A DNA stretch of 64,000 nucleotides from CBDUQN01 sp965369375 (GCA_965369375.1 CBDUQN010000003.1:1-64000), one strand, 5' to 3'. Counted from the stretch's first letter, positions 52,301-61,476 are shown. Notes: generated from the letters alone by a model not told the origin. A program made the numbers and translations.

Positions 52301-52380
52301 ATCTCTATTTCGGGACCGAGGCGCTTGATGAACCGCGCCTTACGGTCACCAAAAAGTTTTTTCACAAAGCCTTTGATCAC
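49318..52380 (-). CDS. secA: Preprotein translocase ATPase SecA with extra Cys-rich insertion
   Basis: Motor that pushes secretory proteins through SecYEG. The 1020 residues include Walker A in MATGEGKT, DEVDSVLVDEART, the preprotein cross-linking and helical-wing regions, and the C-terminal zinc motif CPCGSGKKYKKCCG. The second nucleotide-binding domain carries an unusual insertion between GRGTDIKL and GLHIIGTERHESRR (about 625-656) with eight cysteines. The start is GTG at 52380, eight bases after GGAGG; a TTG five codons upstream is less likely. Longer than most SecA (about 850-900). Confidence 0.95.
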   Translation of the reverse strand: MIKGFVKKLFGDRKARFIKRLGPEIEIVKEWADKYRGLADDDFPRKTEEFIERIGKGETTDDLFPEAFGLVYEACRRLVGKEIEVVGLKVTWEMVPFDVQIAGAIVLHRGGISEMATGEGKTLAATMPLYLNALTKKGIHLVTVNDYLARRDAEWMGGIYRFLGLTVGYLQNDMSPEQRKHIYSCDITYGTNNEFGFDYLRDNMKLSKDHKVQREYYYAIVDEVDSVLVDEARTPLIISGPVSGSAMVNNYAFLRNKVEGLVRKQKRMINDLMTEVERSIEKENEKEDDVGTKLLLARRGDPKNKKFMKLRKRPGLEKLMLRSEVDFMREKQLHELDEELFFVVDEKANTIDTTEMGRQNLSPEDQELFVLPDLSLQVKEIESDSSLDPEEKIRKKDAVYRRYAEKSDVIHNFQQLLKAYTLFEKDVEYVVQDDHVMIVDEFTGRLMPGRRFSDGLHQALEAKERVKIEGETQTLATITLQNYFRMYDKLSGMTGTAETEEEEFHKIYKLAVDVIPTNKPVRRIDYDDVIYRTKREKYAAIIQEIKRLNAKGLPILVGTVTVDVSETLSRMLKREGIAHNVLNAKQHQSEAEIVAHAGRVGAVTIATNMAGRGTDIKLEKGVVQCERCCIRCEIPDECDTCPNREKKTDCEDDVPCGLHIIGTERHESRRIDRQLRGRAGRQGDPGASRFFISLEDDLMRLFGSERISSVMDRVGIGEGEVITHPFITRAIGNSQKKVEMYNFGIRKRLLDYDDVMNKQREVIYGRRDKILVAEDLDGIVFELMDNVIGEVVERFMPPELLSEEWDLAGAAGELESIFLVPFDTSDLSAEDVKESETIREFFEKRAREAFEIRKSTIPPEIMQQLETMIMLQSVDEKWMDHLYELDYLREGIHLRSYAQKDPLIEYKQEAFQLFTDMIDDIDRSILWGLFHARVDYDEKGGRPKKKETGVAVHNVASAYGAPGGAEPPAPPGKRAAGAPQATKKQPVKQQVRATEKVGRNDPCPCGSGKKYKKCCGRGAG

Positions 52381-52517
52381 AGCCGGAACCTCCAATCCGC
52401 ATGCAAATTAATAAAAAGGCTGCTGTTTTGCAAGGAATGAGATAACGTTTTCGTGAGCCGCACCATGAAACAACGGCGGCCCTCCGGAAGTTTTTCAATC
52501 TGCTCTCGCTCCTCATT

Positions 52518-54404
52518 CTAGCCGCTGGCGCCATAGAGCCACAGCGAGTAGAAGATGCCGGTATTCGAGCCAAAGAAGATTCTTCGTTCGTCATGTGCAG
52601 GCGACGAATATACGGGAGAAGATGTTTTGTATTGACCGATGACTTCACCCGATTCCGTATCGATCGCCGCCAGCTTGGAAGCGTATGTGGTTACATAAAT
52701 TGTGCTATCGATGACGAGCGGACGTGACAAAACGGGGCCTCCGAGACTCTGTTTCCATTTCAGTTGCCCCCTCGTGGTCAGCGCGTAGAGGCTTCCGTCC
52801 TGCGATCCGATATATATCGATTCTCCGTCCGTAGCGGGGGACCCGTTCGCTTCGTCGCCCGTTGCATGCCTCCACATCAGATCGCCGTTTGTGAGGGAAT
52901 AGGCGTAGATATATTTGTTTTTCGTGCCGAAAATAACGAGATTCTCCTCATCAATGCACAGGGGGCTCGAGAGGATTCCCCCACCCGGACTGGTGCGCCA
53001 CACGATGCTCCCGTCGTGTTTGAGCTTGATCAGCGAGCCGTCCATCGTTGCCGCGATGATATAGGCATCTCCGATAGATGCATTGGCCCAAATCGCGGTT
53101 CCAAGCTTCTGAGACCAGAGTCTCATGCCGTTTTGGAGATCGATGGCGGTCAATCTACCCTCCATCGTGCCGACGACCACGAGATTCCCCCGGACCTGAG
53201 GTGTGCTCACTATTTTGGCATTCGTCCGGAATGACCAGATATTTTCTCCAGATGCAACGTTGAGGCAGAAGACGTCACCGTCATAATTCGCGGCGATGAC
53301 GCGGTCGTCGACACAGACCGGAGATGCGCCGATACCATTTCCCGTGGGGTGTTTCCAGAGGGGCTCGCCCGCCGCGCTGAATGCATACAGAGCGCCGTCC
53401 CTGCACCCGAAGATCACTCTGCCCTCGTGACAGACGGGCGATGAGGTAACAGCCTTTGAAAATTCCTTCTTCCACGCCTCGCGAAGCGTAACGGCCCGTT
53501 CGGCGCTCTCGATCGGAGCGACATGCTCATCGCGTCGCTCCGCGTCTTCCCGTTCAGCCGCCGGTGCAGCGTCCTTCGTGGAGAGCAGGATCGCGGGGTC
53601 GGAGATTGCGGGTTCCGGCTCTCCTTTCCTGAGAGGCCCGAAGAAATACAGAATCGCCAACATACCGGTAAGAATTCCTGCAACCATTGGAAACGAAAGT
53701 TTCTTCAGTAATCCACGTCTCTCATCCATGATTTCGCCTTCCTTTCCGCTGCCCGTGCTCCAGTGAATTGCCGGAAATGTCCGGCTCGTTTCGATTTCAA
53801 CGCCGACATCCGCCGGGACCTCGAAGGATGGAAAGAACACACTGTTTTTCAAGGCTTCCATGTGCCTCACGGCGAACTCTTTAGAGGGGACGAGGAGAAC
53901 CGCATGGTTCCCCGCCGTGAAATTGATATGATGAAGGATAAACCGGTCCGCCACAGAGAGCCTGAAAAGATCCCGTTGGTCTTCCCCCTTCCCGAGATCT
54001 TCCACCCTGATTTCAGGAAGCGAATCAATGGGTTCCATATTCCCCTGATCGCTGTTCCAGTGCAGGAGCTCCGCATCACGATTGGAAAGGAGGTACAATT
54101 CTTCTCCCCTCCGTATCATAATCATGACGAGCGTGCCCGAGAGAAGGTCCTCTGTCGTCATGTTTTCATCGGTCACCCGTTCCAGCCGATAGATGAAGTG
54201 AGCGAAGTAATTGATGGGGTGGCCGAGTCTCGATGAGGAAATCGCATCCCTGAACAAAATCCGTAAGCGATCTTCCTGCTGCGGATTTCCCGGTGAGAGG
54301 AATATGAATAACTCCTCCCCGCTGGCCTTTCTCGGAAGCTCCTGGTATATCAGTGAGTTTTTCCGTTCATCGGTCCCGAAGCAAACGAAGGCTGATTTAT
54401 TCAT
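52518..54404 (-). CDS. Membrane-anchored PQQ-type beta-propeller with degenerate PP2C-like N-terminus
   Basis: A 628-residue protein. Residues 1-215 resemble a PP2C/SpoIIE phosphatase fold with lost metal ligands: TDERKN stands where SDxGxxRxxNED is expected, and SGTLVMIMIRRGEELYLLSNRDA matches the strand pair that normally ends in GDSR. One transmembrane helix follows (about 236-256). Residues 300-628 form a BamB-like quinoprotein propeller with repeats such as DRVIAANYDGDVFCLNV and DGSLYALTTRG. By topology the propeller would be periplasmic and the pseudo-phosphatase cytoplasmic. ATG at 54404 has GAGGTG upstream. No PQQ cofactor is implied by the fold alone. Confidence 0.72.
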   Translation of the reverse strand: MNKSAFVCFGTDERKNSLIYQELPRKASGEELFIFLSPGNPQQEDRLRILFRDAISSSRLGHPINYFAHFIYRLERVTDENMTTEDLLSGTLVMIMIRRGEELYLLSNRDAELLHWNSDQGNMEPIDSLPEIRVEDLGKGEDQRDLFRLSVADRFILHHINFTAGNHAVLLVPSKEFAVRHMEALKNSVFFPSFEVPADVGVEIETSRTFPAIHWSTGSGKEGEIMDERRGLLKKLSFPMVAGILTGMLAILYFFGPLRKGEPEPAISDPAILLSTKDAAPAAEREDAERRDEHVAPIESAERAVTLREAWKKEFSKAVTSSPVCHEGRVIFGCRDGALYAFSAAGEPLWKHPTGNGIGASPVCVDDRVIAANYDGDVFCLNVASGENIWSFRTNAKIVSTPQVRGNLVVVGTMEGRLTAIDLQNGMRLWSQKLGTAIWANASIGDAYIIAATMDGSLIKLKHDGSIVWRTSPGGGILSSPLCIDEENLVIFGTKNKYIYAYSLTNGDLMWRHATGDEANGSPATDGESIYIGSQDGSLYALTTRGQLKWKQSLGGPVLSRPLVIDSTIYVTTYASKLAAIDTESGEVIGQYKTSSPVYSSPAHDERRIFFGSNTGIFYSLWLYGASG

Positions 54405-54507
54405 AGTAACCACCTCGAAAAGGGAGCGTAGAGGAGGATACGCAAGAAATCAACTATAAATAGCGCGCATTGACACCGCTGGTAAAAATGGCGGGAGATG
54501 ATTATTG

Positions 54508-55194
54508 TCAGACGATCTTGGAGAAAATGCCTTTCACGTTGGATACGATCTTGTCGATCGGACCTTCAGCCCGCTTGGAGCCTTCGCCGAGCTTCGTCAT
54601 GAACTTGCGGGCGATCGCGTTTTCCGAATCCCACTTCAATGCATCGTTGAAATGCTTTATGGCAAGGTTCTTCAGGCCGGCCTTGAAGTATACAAATCCG
54701 AGGTTTGCGTGGTAATCCGCGTTGTAGAATTCCATCTGAATAGCTTTTTTGCAGTGGTCGCGCGCTTCATGAAGCTTCGTATTCAGCATGGCAAGACAGA
54801 AGCCGTACCAGGTGTGATAATTCGGGTTGCTGTCATCAAACTTGACAGCGTTCTTGAACAGGAGAGCGGCCTTATCGAACCGTCCCTGCTTTATCGCCTC
54901 CCTTCCCTGGGTAAAGGCGAGTGAGGCCGAACGCCTGTCCTTCTCCAGAAGCAGCGATGTATCCTTTGAGCTCTTCTTGGTCTTGCGAAGGTATTCGTCG
55001 TACTGGTGGCGCTCCTGCGGATCGCTGAGCATCCCGTACGCTTCGTTTATCAATTTGAACCGTTCACGATTCTCCGGCGTGTCGCCGGCTACATCGGGAT
55101 GGTGCAGCTTCGCGAGGCGGAAGTAGCTGCTCTTTATTTCGTCGATGGAGCAGGATGGCCAGATTTCGAGAAGTGAGTAATAATCAGGTTTCAC
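54508..55194 (-). CDS. J-domain protein with TPR repeats
   Basis: A 228-residue protein. Residues 1-70 are a J domain with the intact HPD motif (LAKLHHPDVAG) and QYDEYLRK at its end, so it should stimulate a DnaK-type ATPase. Residues 90-195 have three to four TPR-like repeats (ALLFKNAVKFDDSN, AIKHFNDALKWDSEN). No Gly/Phe region or zinc centre is present. GTG at 55194 is preferred, nine bases after AAAGG; TTG at 55203 is the alternative. The preceding TPR gene stops 12 bases away. Confidence 0.82.
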   Translation of the reverse strand: MKPDYYSLLEIWPSCSIDEIKSSYFRLAKLHHPDVAGDTPENRERFKLINEAYGMLSDPQERHQYDEYLRKTKKSSKDTSLLLEKDRRSASLAFTQGREAIKQGRFDKAALLFKNAVKFDDSNPNYHTWYGFCLAMLNTKLHEARDHCKKAIQMEFYNADYHANLGFVYFKAGLKNLAIKHFNDALKWDSENAIARKFMTKLGEGSKRAEGPIDKIVSNVKGIFSKIV

Positions 55195-55206
55195 CGCATT
55201 CAACCT

Positions 55207-56142
55207 TTAAGTCATTGCCGGCTGCAGTTCCTTTAGAAGGTTCTGAGCAAGCTCGTTTTTGGGATCCAGTTTGAGAACCCTCATCAGGCTCTTCATTGAT
55301 TCATCATTGGCGCCCTTTTCATAGAGTGTCAGCGCGAGGTTGAGGCGGGCTTTCAGGTAATCGGGATGTATCTTCAGGGCCTTCTCGAATTCGAGAATGG
55401 CGTCATCGGTCAATCCTTTGTTCGCGTAGGCGATACCCATGAGGTTGTGCAGGTCCGGATAATCCGGATTCATGGATAGTGATTTCTTGAGCTCGGAGAG
55501 GGCGAAATCACAGTCTCCGTTTCGGATCGCCTCGAACGCTATCTGTTTGCTCACTTGTGATGACGACGGCTTCTCTTCGAGCAATTGGCTGAATATCATT
55601 TGCCGTTCCTGCACGGGAGAATCATTACGAACGAGTCTTATGAGATTCTTGACCGGCTCCACATAGAAGGTAGGCACAGCCGAGAGACAGGTTTCGAGCT
55701 CTTCGAGCGTGCGCTGGAAGTTTCTGTCATTGTGGTAGCTCATGGCGAGCATTATTCTCGCGCGGAAAAAATTTGGATTGATCTCGAGCGCTTTCTTGAA
55801 ACGGTCCCGCGCCTCAACGTTCCTGCCGATCTTCTCATAGATTGTTCCGAGATTATACTGCACATCAGCGTAATTGGGCTGCAGGTTTATCGCCTTTTCG
55901 AGCTGCTGAGCAGCTTCGAAATATTGTTCCTTCGGCGTCAGTTCTTTTGCGTACTCGATGTATGCCTCGACCATGTACATGCGGATCATTTCATTGTTCT
56001 GCACGCTCTGCGACTGAGAATCTCTCGAGAGGTACGCTTCGAATTCCCTGCAGGCTTTCCGGTAATCAGCCTTGTTGAAGTATTCGAGCGCTTTCTTGAA
56101 ATTATTCTTGGGAAGAAAGCGTATGAACCTTTCTACAAACAT
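55207..56142 (-). CDS. TPR-repeat protein
   Basis: A 311-residue protein made almost entirely of TPR repeats (about seven to eight). Clear units include VQYNLGTIYEKIGRNVEARDR, PNFFRARIMLAMSYHNDRN and PDYLKARLNLALTLYEKGA. No signal peptide or membrane segment is seen, so it is probably cytoplasmic. A scaffold role is likely. It is coupled to the J-domain gene, which also ends in TPRs. Partner proteins cannot be read from sequence. Confidence 0.85.
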   Translation of the reverse strand: MFVERFIRFLPKNNFKKALEYFNKADYRKACREFEAYLSRDSQSQSVQNNEMIRMYMVEAYIEYAKELTPKEQYFEAAQQLEKAINLQPNYADVQYNLGTIYEKIGRNVEARDRFKKALEINPNFFRARIMLAMSYHNDRNFQRTLEELETCLSAVPTFYVEPVKNLIRLVRNDSPVQERQMIFSQLLEEKPSSSQVSKQIAFEAIRNGDCDFALSELKKSLSMNPDYPDLHNLMGIAYANKGLTDDAILEFEKALKIHPDYLKARLNLALTLYEKGANDESMKSLMRVLKLDPKNELAQNLLKELQPAMT

Positions 56143-56235
56143 CGCCGTAAACCTTCCTTACTAGAGTTTCATGCATGTATCAGCCTGCAGGTGGCTTCTT
56201 CCGTGATTTATTAGCAATTCACAGGCCAAGGGCCC

Positions 56236-57618
56236 TTAATTGTTTCGCAATGAGGAAGATGCGAGGGATTTTAGCGTCGGTTGGAGTAACGTGCTCTTTC
56301 TAACGACTGTTAGAAAGGCTTTTGAGGAGTATGTAGGTTGCGCGGTTGCAACAATATAGAGTTTGCATTTTGCGAGTTCTTCGATAATCTCACAGGGAAC
56401 CTGGATCGTCTTGTTAAACTTTCCACCAGGCAGCAGATAATCTGCCACTACGGTAAAGTGGCGTTTCCCCTTCTCATCGTCGAGAAAGAGCGAAAAAGTC
56501 GAGTGCTCGGTCAGGAGGAAAGACACGTTTATGCTCAGAACATTCTTGTCGGCATCCAGTATTAGGCTGCACCCCGAAAACCGCAATATGTCTGTGCCGA
56601 TCCAGTAGTACTGCGCGCCGGCTCGCTCGGACACGAATACCTGACCGAAACGGCGGTATATGGTGATACCTCGCGGTTCGTCGAACTGGTCCCCCTTCGT
56701 TCCCTCTCCTCCGACGCCCACGATGTAGTTGAGGTGACGGTCGAATTTATGGATTCTGTTATTCCTGGAATCGGTTGTGTATATATTGCCGTAATAATCT
56801 ATCGCCACATGGTTGAAGCTTCCCGTACCTCCGAGTTCGGAATATCTCGTTAGCCCCACCACCTTGCCGCCGTGGCGGACCTTCCATAACCGCTGCCCGA
56901 GACTATCGACCACTGCAATAAAGTAATCACTGTAGTAGAGGTGATCATCCGCCTTCGATACGACCGCTATATGAGATGGACCTTCCAATTTCACGCCGTC
57001 CGACAGGAGCGAGAGCGTATCGATGACAGCGCCGTTTGTGCCCATGACGACGATGCGGTCGTTTCCCGTATCGGCGACGTAGAGCCGACCTCCGCTCAGC
57101 GCGATACCGCTCGGGTTGCTGAGCGGGATTATCCCCGGGACCCTGATTTCCTTATTGAAAATAAGCTCACCGTCGGTATATATGAGGTGCACGAGACGGT
57201 TGTTTCCGGTATCGCAGACGAACAGATTCCCGTGCCTGTCCGCCGCAACGGATTGGGGATTATTGAACTGGAGCGGGCCTGAACCGAATTCGCCGACAAT
57301 CCCGATCGAAGTGAGACCCTTGTTATAGATGATCCGGTGACGTCCGCTGTTCAGACCAAACACCGTGAGCTCGTCATCGTCCTTTTCCGTGTCGGGATTA
57401 TCCTCGCTCTCGAGCTTGATGCAGAAGAGCCCCTGCGGATTGTCGAACGTCTCTCGGAATCCCGTGCAAAGATTGAGATGGAACTGTGTGATCTTGTTTA
57501 TACCGAGGCAGTGATTCCACGGCGGGCTGACAAGCGTGTTTCCCATCTCTCTTATGACCGTCATGGAGAGCAGAATGATCGAGATGAGCAGGATCGGTAT
57601 CAGCTCCTTGAGCTTCAT
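56236..57618 (-). CDS. NHL-repeat beta-propeller protein, exported or membrane-anchored
   Basis: A 460-residue protein. An N-terminal hydrophobic segment (about 6-23) could be a signal peptide or anchor. NHL repeats fill about 105-345 (FNNPQSVAADRHGNLFVCDTGN, PSGIALSGGRLYVADTGNDRI, FNHVAIDYYGNIYTTDSRNNRI). The last 100 residues are a beta-rich module without a clear name. The start overlaps the slt stop by 4 bases. It is probably periplasmic, where NHL propellers often act as protein or glycan-binding scaffolds. Confidence 0.82.
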   Translation of the reverse strand: MKLKELIPILLISIILLSMTVIREMGNTLVSPPWNHCLGINKITQFHLNLCTGFRETFDNPQGLFCIKLESEDNPDTEKDDDELTVFGLNSGRHRIIYNKGLTSIGIVGEFGSGPLQFNNPQSVAADRHGNLFVCDTGNNRLVHLIYTDGELIFNKEIRVPGIIPLSNPSGIALSGGRLYVADTGNDRIVVMGTNGAVIDTLSLLSDGVKLEGPSHIAVVSKADDHLYYSDYFIAVVDSLGQRLWKVRHGGKVVGLTRYSELGGTGSFNHVAIDYYGNIYTTDSRNNRIHKFDRHLNYIVGVGGEGTKGDQFDEPRGITIYRRFGQVFVSERAGAQYYWIGTDILRFSGCSLILDADKNVLSINVSFLLTEHSTFSLFLDDEKGKRHFTVVADYLLPGGKFNKTIQVPCEIIEELAKCKLYIVATAQPTYSSKAFLTVVRKSTLLQPTLKSLASSSLRNN

Positions 57619-59819
57619 TGACGCTCCGTTCGAATATCGTAGATCGATCGATAGGCCGCCATGGAATCGAGCACGCGCCGCACATAGTTTCTCGTTTCTC
57701 TAATCCCGATCATTTCCAATGCCGCCATTGGGTTTCTCTCGGGGGTGAACAGTGTGCGCCATTTTTGCATTTTCGATCGGCCCGCATTGTACGCTGCGAG
57801 CGCCGCCACCAGATTATCACCGCTGCGGTCGAGATGAAAGCGGAGATACCAGCTTCCGGCGCCGATGTTGAATTCCGGCGTGCGGAAGTCGACATCGGAA
57901 ATATTCTGCATCCCGAGTTTTTCACCGATCCATGCGCCTGTGGACGGCATCAGCTGCATCAGTCCTATGGCGCCCGCTCTCGAAACAGCTCTTGAATCGA
58001 ATCTGCTTTCCTCCCGTATCACGGCGAGTATCAAGTCCACGGGGAGCCTGCGCTCAGCGGCGTTCTCAGAGATGGTGTTGGAGAAGGTGACGGGGTAGTA
58101 GAGTTTCCGCGAGAGCCTGCTGCGCGCGGAGAAAAACGCAGGTGAATTGAGAATTGAAAGGGCCACGTCGGCCATACCTGCGGCGCGGGCATCGCGATAC
58201 AGAAGTGACATGAGTTCCCTGTTTCGGCCGAATAGTATCTTCAGGACATCGGCGCAATCAGCCGCTTCAGCGAGAGCTCCGATACGCATTAAATAGTTGA
58301 AAGCGCCGTATGCGGGATGATCGAGCGGCAGACCGTTGCATGATATTCCAGATACGGCCGAATCGTATGACACGCGCTCGTAGCTCTCCATTGCGAGAAG
58401 AAGCGGCCATTGATCGCCGTGCGCTCCGTTCGCGGAAAGGGACACGGCGGATTTTTCTCCCTCCCGTAGAACACGGGCATAGAAGGATTCCGGGTATCGG
58501 TCGATTAAGCGCTTTGACCAGGTGTCTCTATCGTTTTCATCCGGACTGGTTAGCTGAAGCCAGTAGAGTGTCGACGCTTCGATCAATCCTCCCGTGTCGG
58601 GGAGGAGCTGCTCGAGAATCATGTGAGATTCGGCGGTTTTTCCCATGGTATGCAGCAGGACGGCTTCGCTGAGCGCCGCCTCCCTGTGGATCGAGCTCGA
58701 GCACCCCCTCTGGCGCAATACCTCCCAGATCGCCAGTGCCCGGTCCCACTTATTTCGCGCGACCTCCAGTCTGGCCGCGATATCCAGGGATCGGGCGCTG
58801 CGCGAATCGCCGGGATAGTACATGCCGAAAGTTCGGTAACTCTGGGCGGCATCCTCGTATCGTTTCATGGCATGTTCGAGTGCGGCCTTTTCGAGCAGCG
58901 CAGCCTTTTTCAGCGCTACCGGGGCGTCCGAGTTGAATATGCTCCGATAGATCCTGATCGCCTTCCGCTTCTCCCCTGTAGAAGCGAGGTGCCGGCCCTT
59001 CACGAGACGGACGGAGTAATCGTTCCCGCAGTGCTCGAGGAGATGTTTCATCATGATATTCGCGGCTTCCCTGTTACGGATTTTCAGGGCAAAGCGCGTT
59101 AATGTAACGAGCTCCTCCATGTCGAATTCGTGCAGCCGGCCTTTCACTTTGCGCATCATTTCGGTGAGAAGAAGGCCGGTCGATGTGTCTATCTCCGCTT
59201 CGGCGCACTCGAGAAAGAGGTTTCTCGCCTGTTCATCGAGACCCTTGTCGTGGTAGGCCATCGCGAGAATGAGGAATGCGCGGGATGTTGTTATTTCTGA
59301 AAAATCGAAATCGCCTGGAAGCGGCGGGTCATGCAGCGGTGATCGAGCGAACGCTTCCGCATAGAGGTTTTTCGCATCTATGAGAACCGGATGCTCTTCG
59401 AGCAAGGGTGTATCCGAGATCAACGCGAAGAATCGTTCGCACTCGGATACAGCCTCCGCGTGATCCCCGAGCTCGAACTGTGATACGGCGCGATAATAGA
59501 GCCGATACCCTTCCAGGTATGCGTTGTCGTTCGGTTCACCGGTCAGGTCGAGAGATTCGGCGTATCTGCCGGCCTTGTACGCCACGACGCCGCGTTCGAA
59601 AAGATCGGCGGCGAAGCCGAGCTGATCGAATGCTTCGGGTTCATCACCCGCCATCATGAGATACGTGGCGCGCTCTCGTGCAACGCCGGTGGCGGAGACG
59701 GCGCGCTGATACTCGGCCCTCCAGACGAATTCGGCGGGGGTGGCGGATTCGGTCTTTTCCAGATCACCGGGAAGGCCGGCAAGCATGGAAACCAACAAGA
59801 GAAAGGTAATTCTCAGCAC
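57615..59819 (-). CDS. slt: Soluble lytic murein transglycosylase (Slt-like)
   Basis: Cleaves peptidoglycan between MurNAc and GlcNAc with 1,6-anhydro product. The 734 residues start with a signal peptide (about 1-17) and continue as a long helical superhelix with TPR-like repeats (30-560). The SLT domain lies at about 575-725, with the catalytic Glu in REESRFDS (near 603), GLMQLMPSTG and AAYNAGRSKM. GTG at 59819 is the start. The minus-strand -10 TATAAT at 59840-59845 stands upstream. It is translationally coupled to the NHL protein. Confidence 0.92.
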   Translation of the reverse strand: MLRITFLLLVSMLAGLPGDLEKTESATPAEFVWRAEYQRAVSATGVARERATYLMMAGDEPEAFDQLGFAADLFERGVVAYKAGRYAESLDLTGEPNDNAYLEGYRLYYRAVSQFELGDHAEAVSECERFFALISDTPLLEEHPVLIDAKNLYAEAFARSPLHDPPLPGDFDFSEITTSRAFLILAMAYHDKGLDEQARNLFLECAEAEIDTSTGLLLTEMMRKVKGRLHEFDMEELVTLTRFALKIRNREAANIMMKHLLEHCGNDYSVRLVKGRHLASTGEKRKAIRIYRSIFNSDAPVALKKAALLEKAALEHAMKRYEDAAQSYRTFGMYYPGDSRSARSLDIAARLEVARNKWDRALAIWEVLRQRGCSSSIHREAALSEAVLLHTMGKTAESHMILEQLLPDTGGLIEASTLYWLQLTSPDENDRDTWSKRLIDRYPESFYARVLREGEKSAVSLSANGAHGDQWPLLLAMESYERVSYDSAVSGISCNGLPLDHPAYGAFNYLMRIGALAEAADCADVLKILFGRNRELMSLLYRDARAAGMADVALSILNSPAFFSARSRLSRKLYYPVTFSNTISENAAERRLPVDLILAVIREESRFDSRAVSRAGAIGLMQLMPSTGAWIGEKLGMQNISDVDFRTPEFNIGAGSWYLRFHLDRSGDNLVAALAAYNAGRSKMQKWRTLFTPERNPMAALEMIGIRETRNYVRRVLDSMAAYRSIYDIRTERQ

Positions 59820-59839
59820 GGTGAACCATCCGATCCTTT

Positions 59840-59845
59840 ATTATA
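59840..59845 (-). promoter_or_regulatory. Candidate -10 element before slt
   Basis: A perfect minus-strand TATAAT stands 21 bases before the slt GTG. No convincing -35 at 16-18 bases is seen; TTCCTA is the nearest match. The 94-base gap after guaA otherwise shows no gene or terminator. Confidence 0.35.
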
Positions 59846-59913
59846 TAATGTTGTCGTTTGTATAGGAAGGCAAGTTGAGTGCCAGGATGATCAACGTTAT
59901 GGATCGGGGCGTG

Positions 59914-61467
59914 TTACTCCCACTCTATAGTGCCCGGCGGCTTCGAGCTGATATCGTAGACAACCCTGTTCACGCCATCCACCCTGTTGATGATCTCATT
60001 GGCGACATCCTGAAGAAATTCATACGGCAGCTTGGCCCAATCGGCGGTCATGCCGTCCATGCTCGTTACCGCCCGCAAAACGACCGCGTTCTGGTATGTT
60101 CTCTCATCCCCCATCACGCCGACACTCTTTACGGGAAGCAGCACCGCGAAGGCCTGCCAGACGTCATCGTAGAGGCCGGAGCGGTGCAGCGCATCGATAT
60201 AAATCCTGTCGACGCTGCGCAGCACATCGAGCGAATGCCTGTTGATTTCGCCCGGAATCCTGACCGATAAACCGGGACCGGGGAAGGGGTGCCGTCTGAT
60301 CTGCCGCTCGGGCAGTCCTAGAATGCCTCCCACCTCCCTGACCTCGTCCTTGAACAGCAGCGAGAGGGGTTCGATCAGCTCGAAATCGAGATCGTCGGGC
60401 AAGCCGCCGACGTTATGGTGTGATTTTATAGTTGCTGAGGGACCGACGGTCGAACGGCTCTCGATGACATCGGGGTAGAGAGTTCCCTGGGCGAGGAATT
60501 TGAACGGACCGTGTTTTCTGCTCTGCTCCTCGAATATATCGATGAAGCACTTGCCGATGATTTTCCTCTTTTCCTCTCCATAGGTGACTCCCTCGAGCCT
60601 GCGCAGGAATTCGGTTGAAGCGTCGACGAAAACAAGCTCCGTCATCAGGTATTCCGAGAGGAGGCCGCGAACCTCGCCGACTTCCCCTTCCCTGAGGAGT
60701 CCGTTATCCACAAAGACGGGACAGAGCTGCTTGCCTATTGCGCGGTCGACGAGGCAGGCCATGACGGACGAGTCGACGCCGCCGCTCACCGCGCAGAGCA
60801 CCCTCGATGAGCCGACCGTGGCACGTATCTTCTGTATTTCATGGTCGACAAACGACTTCGGGTTCCAGGTCGGCTCGCATTTGCAGATGCGGAAAAGGAA
60901 ATTTCTGATGATTTCCGTCCCATGTTCGGTATGGTACACTTCTGGGTGGAACTGAAGTCCATAAACCTTTCCGCCCTCGTCGGCTATCGCCGCGAACGGG
61001 CTCCCCTCCGTCGTTGCGACCGCCCTGAAACCGGCGGGCATCTCGTCGACCTTGTCCCCGTGACTCATCCAGACGCGCTGCTTCTTCGGTGTCCCCGCGA
61101 AGAGATCGCACTCGGTGTCAGCCTCGATGATCGTGTGACCGTATTCGCGGTGGTCCGACCGGCCGACCGCGCCGCCCTGTATCTGTGAGACGAGCTGCAT
61201 CCCGTAACAGATTCCGAGAATCGGCACACCGAGCTCGAGGATGTCCCTTTCGACGCCGGGGGCCCCTTCGGCGGTGACGCTCGCCGGCCCGCCCGAAAGG
61301 ATGATGCCGACGGGTTTTTCGGCTTTCACTTCCTCGAGCGATGCTCGATTCGGCAAAATGACCGAAAAGACATTCTCGGCCCTTACCCTCCGGGCGATGA
61401 GCTGCGTGTACTGCGAGCCGAAATCGATTATGACGATCGATTCGCCTTCCCAGTCCCTCTCGTCCAT
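59914..61467 (-). CDS. guaA: GMP synthase (glutamine-hydrolysing)
   Basis: Amidates XMP to GMP. The 517 residues combine an N-terminal class I glutamine amidotransferase (nucleophile Cys in LGICYGMQ, and QFHPEV) with an ATP-pyrophosphatase domain (AVSGGVDSSV) and the GMPS dimerisation domain ending in PPGTIEWE. Together with purH and purC upstream it forms a purine cluster read in the order purC-purH-guaA. Confidence 0.97.
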   Translation of the reverse strand: MDERDWEGESIVIIDFGSQYTQLIARRVRAENVFSVILPNRASLEEVKAEKPVGIILSGGPASVTAEGAPGVERDILELGVPILGICYGMQLVSQIQGGAVGRSDHREYGHTIIEADTECDLFAGTPKKQRVWMSHGDKVDEMPAGFRAVATTEGSPFAAIADEGGKVYGLQFHPEVYHTEHGTEIIRNFLFRICKCEPTWNPKSFVDHEIQKIRATVGSSRVLCAVSGGVDSSVMACLVDRAIGKQLCPVFVDNGLLREGEVGEVRGLLSEYLMTELVFVDASTEFLRRLEGVTYGEEKRKIIGKCFIDIFEEQSRKHGPFKFLAQGTLYPDVIESRSTVGPSATIKSHHNVGGLPDDLDFELIEPLSLLFKDEVREVGGILGLPERQIRRHPFPGPGLSVRIPGEINRHSLDVLRSVDRIYIDALHRSGLYDDVWQAFAVLLPVKSVGVMGDERTYQNAVVLRAVTSMDGMTADWAKLPYEFLQDVANEIINRVDGVNRVVYDISSKPPGTIEWE

Positions 61468-61476
61468 CGCGCGCTC

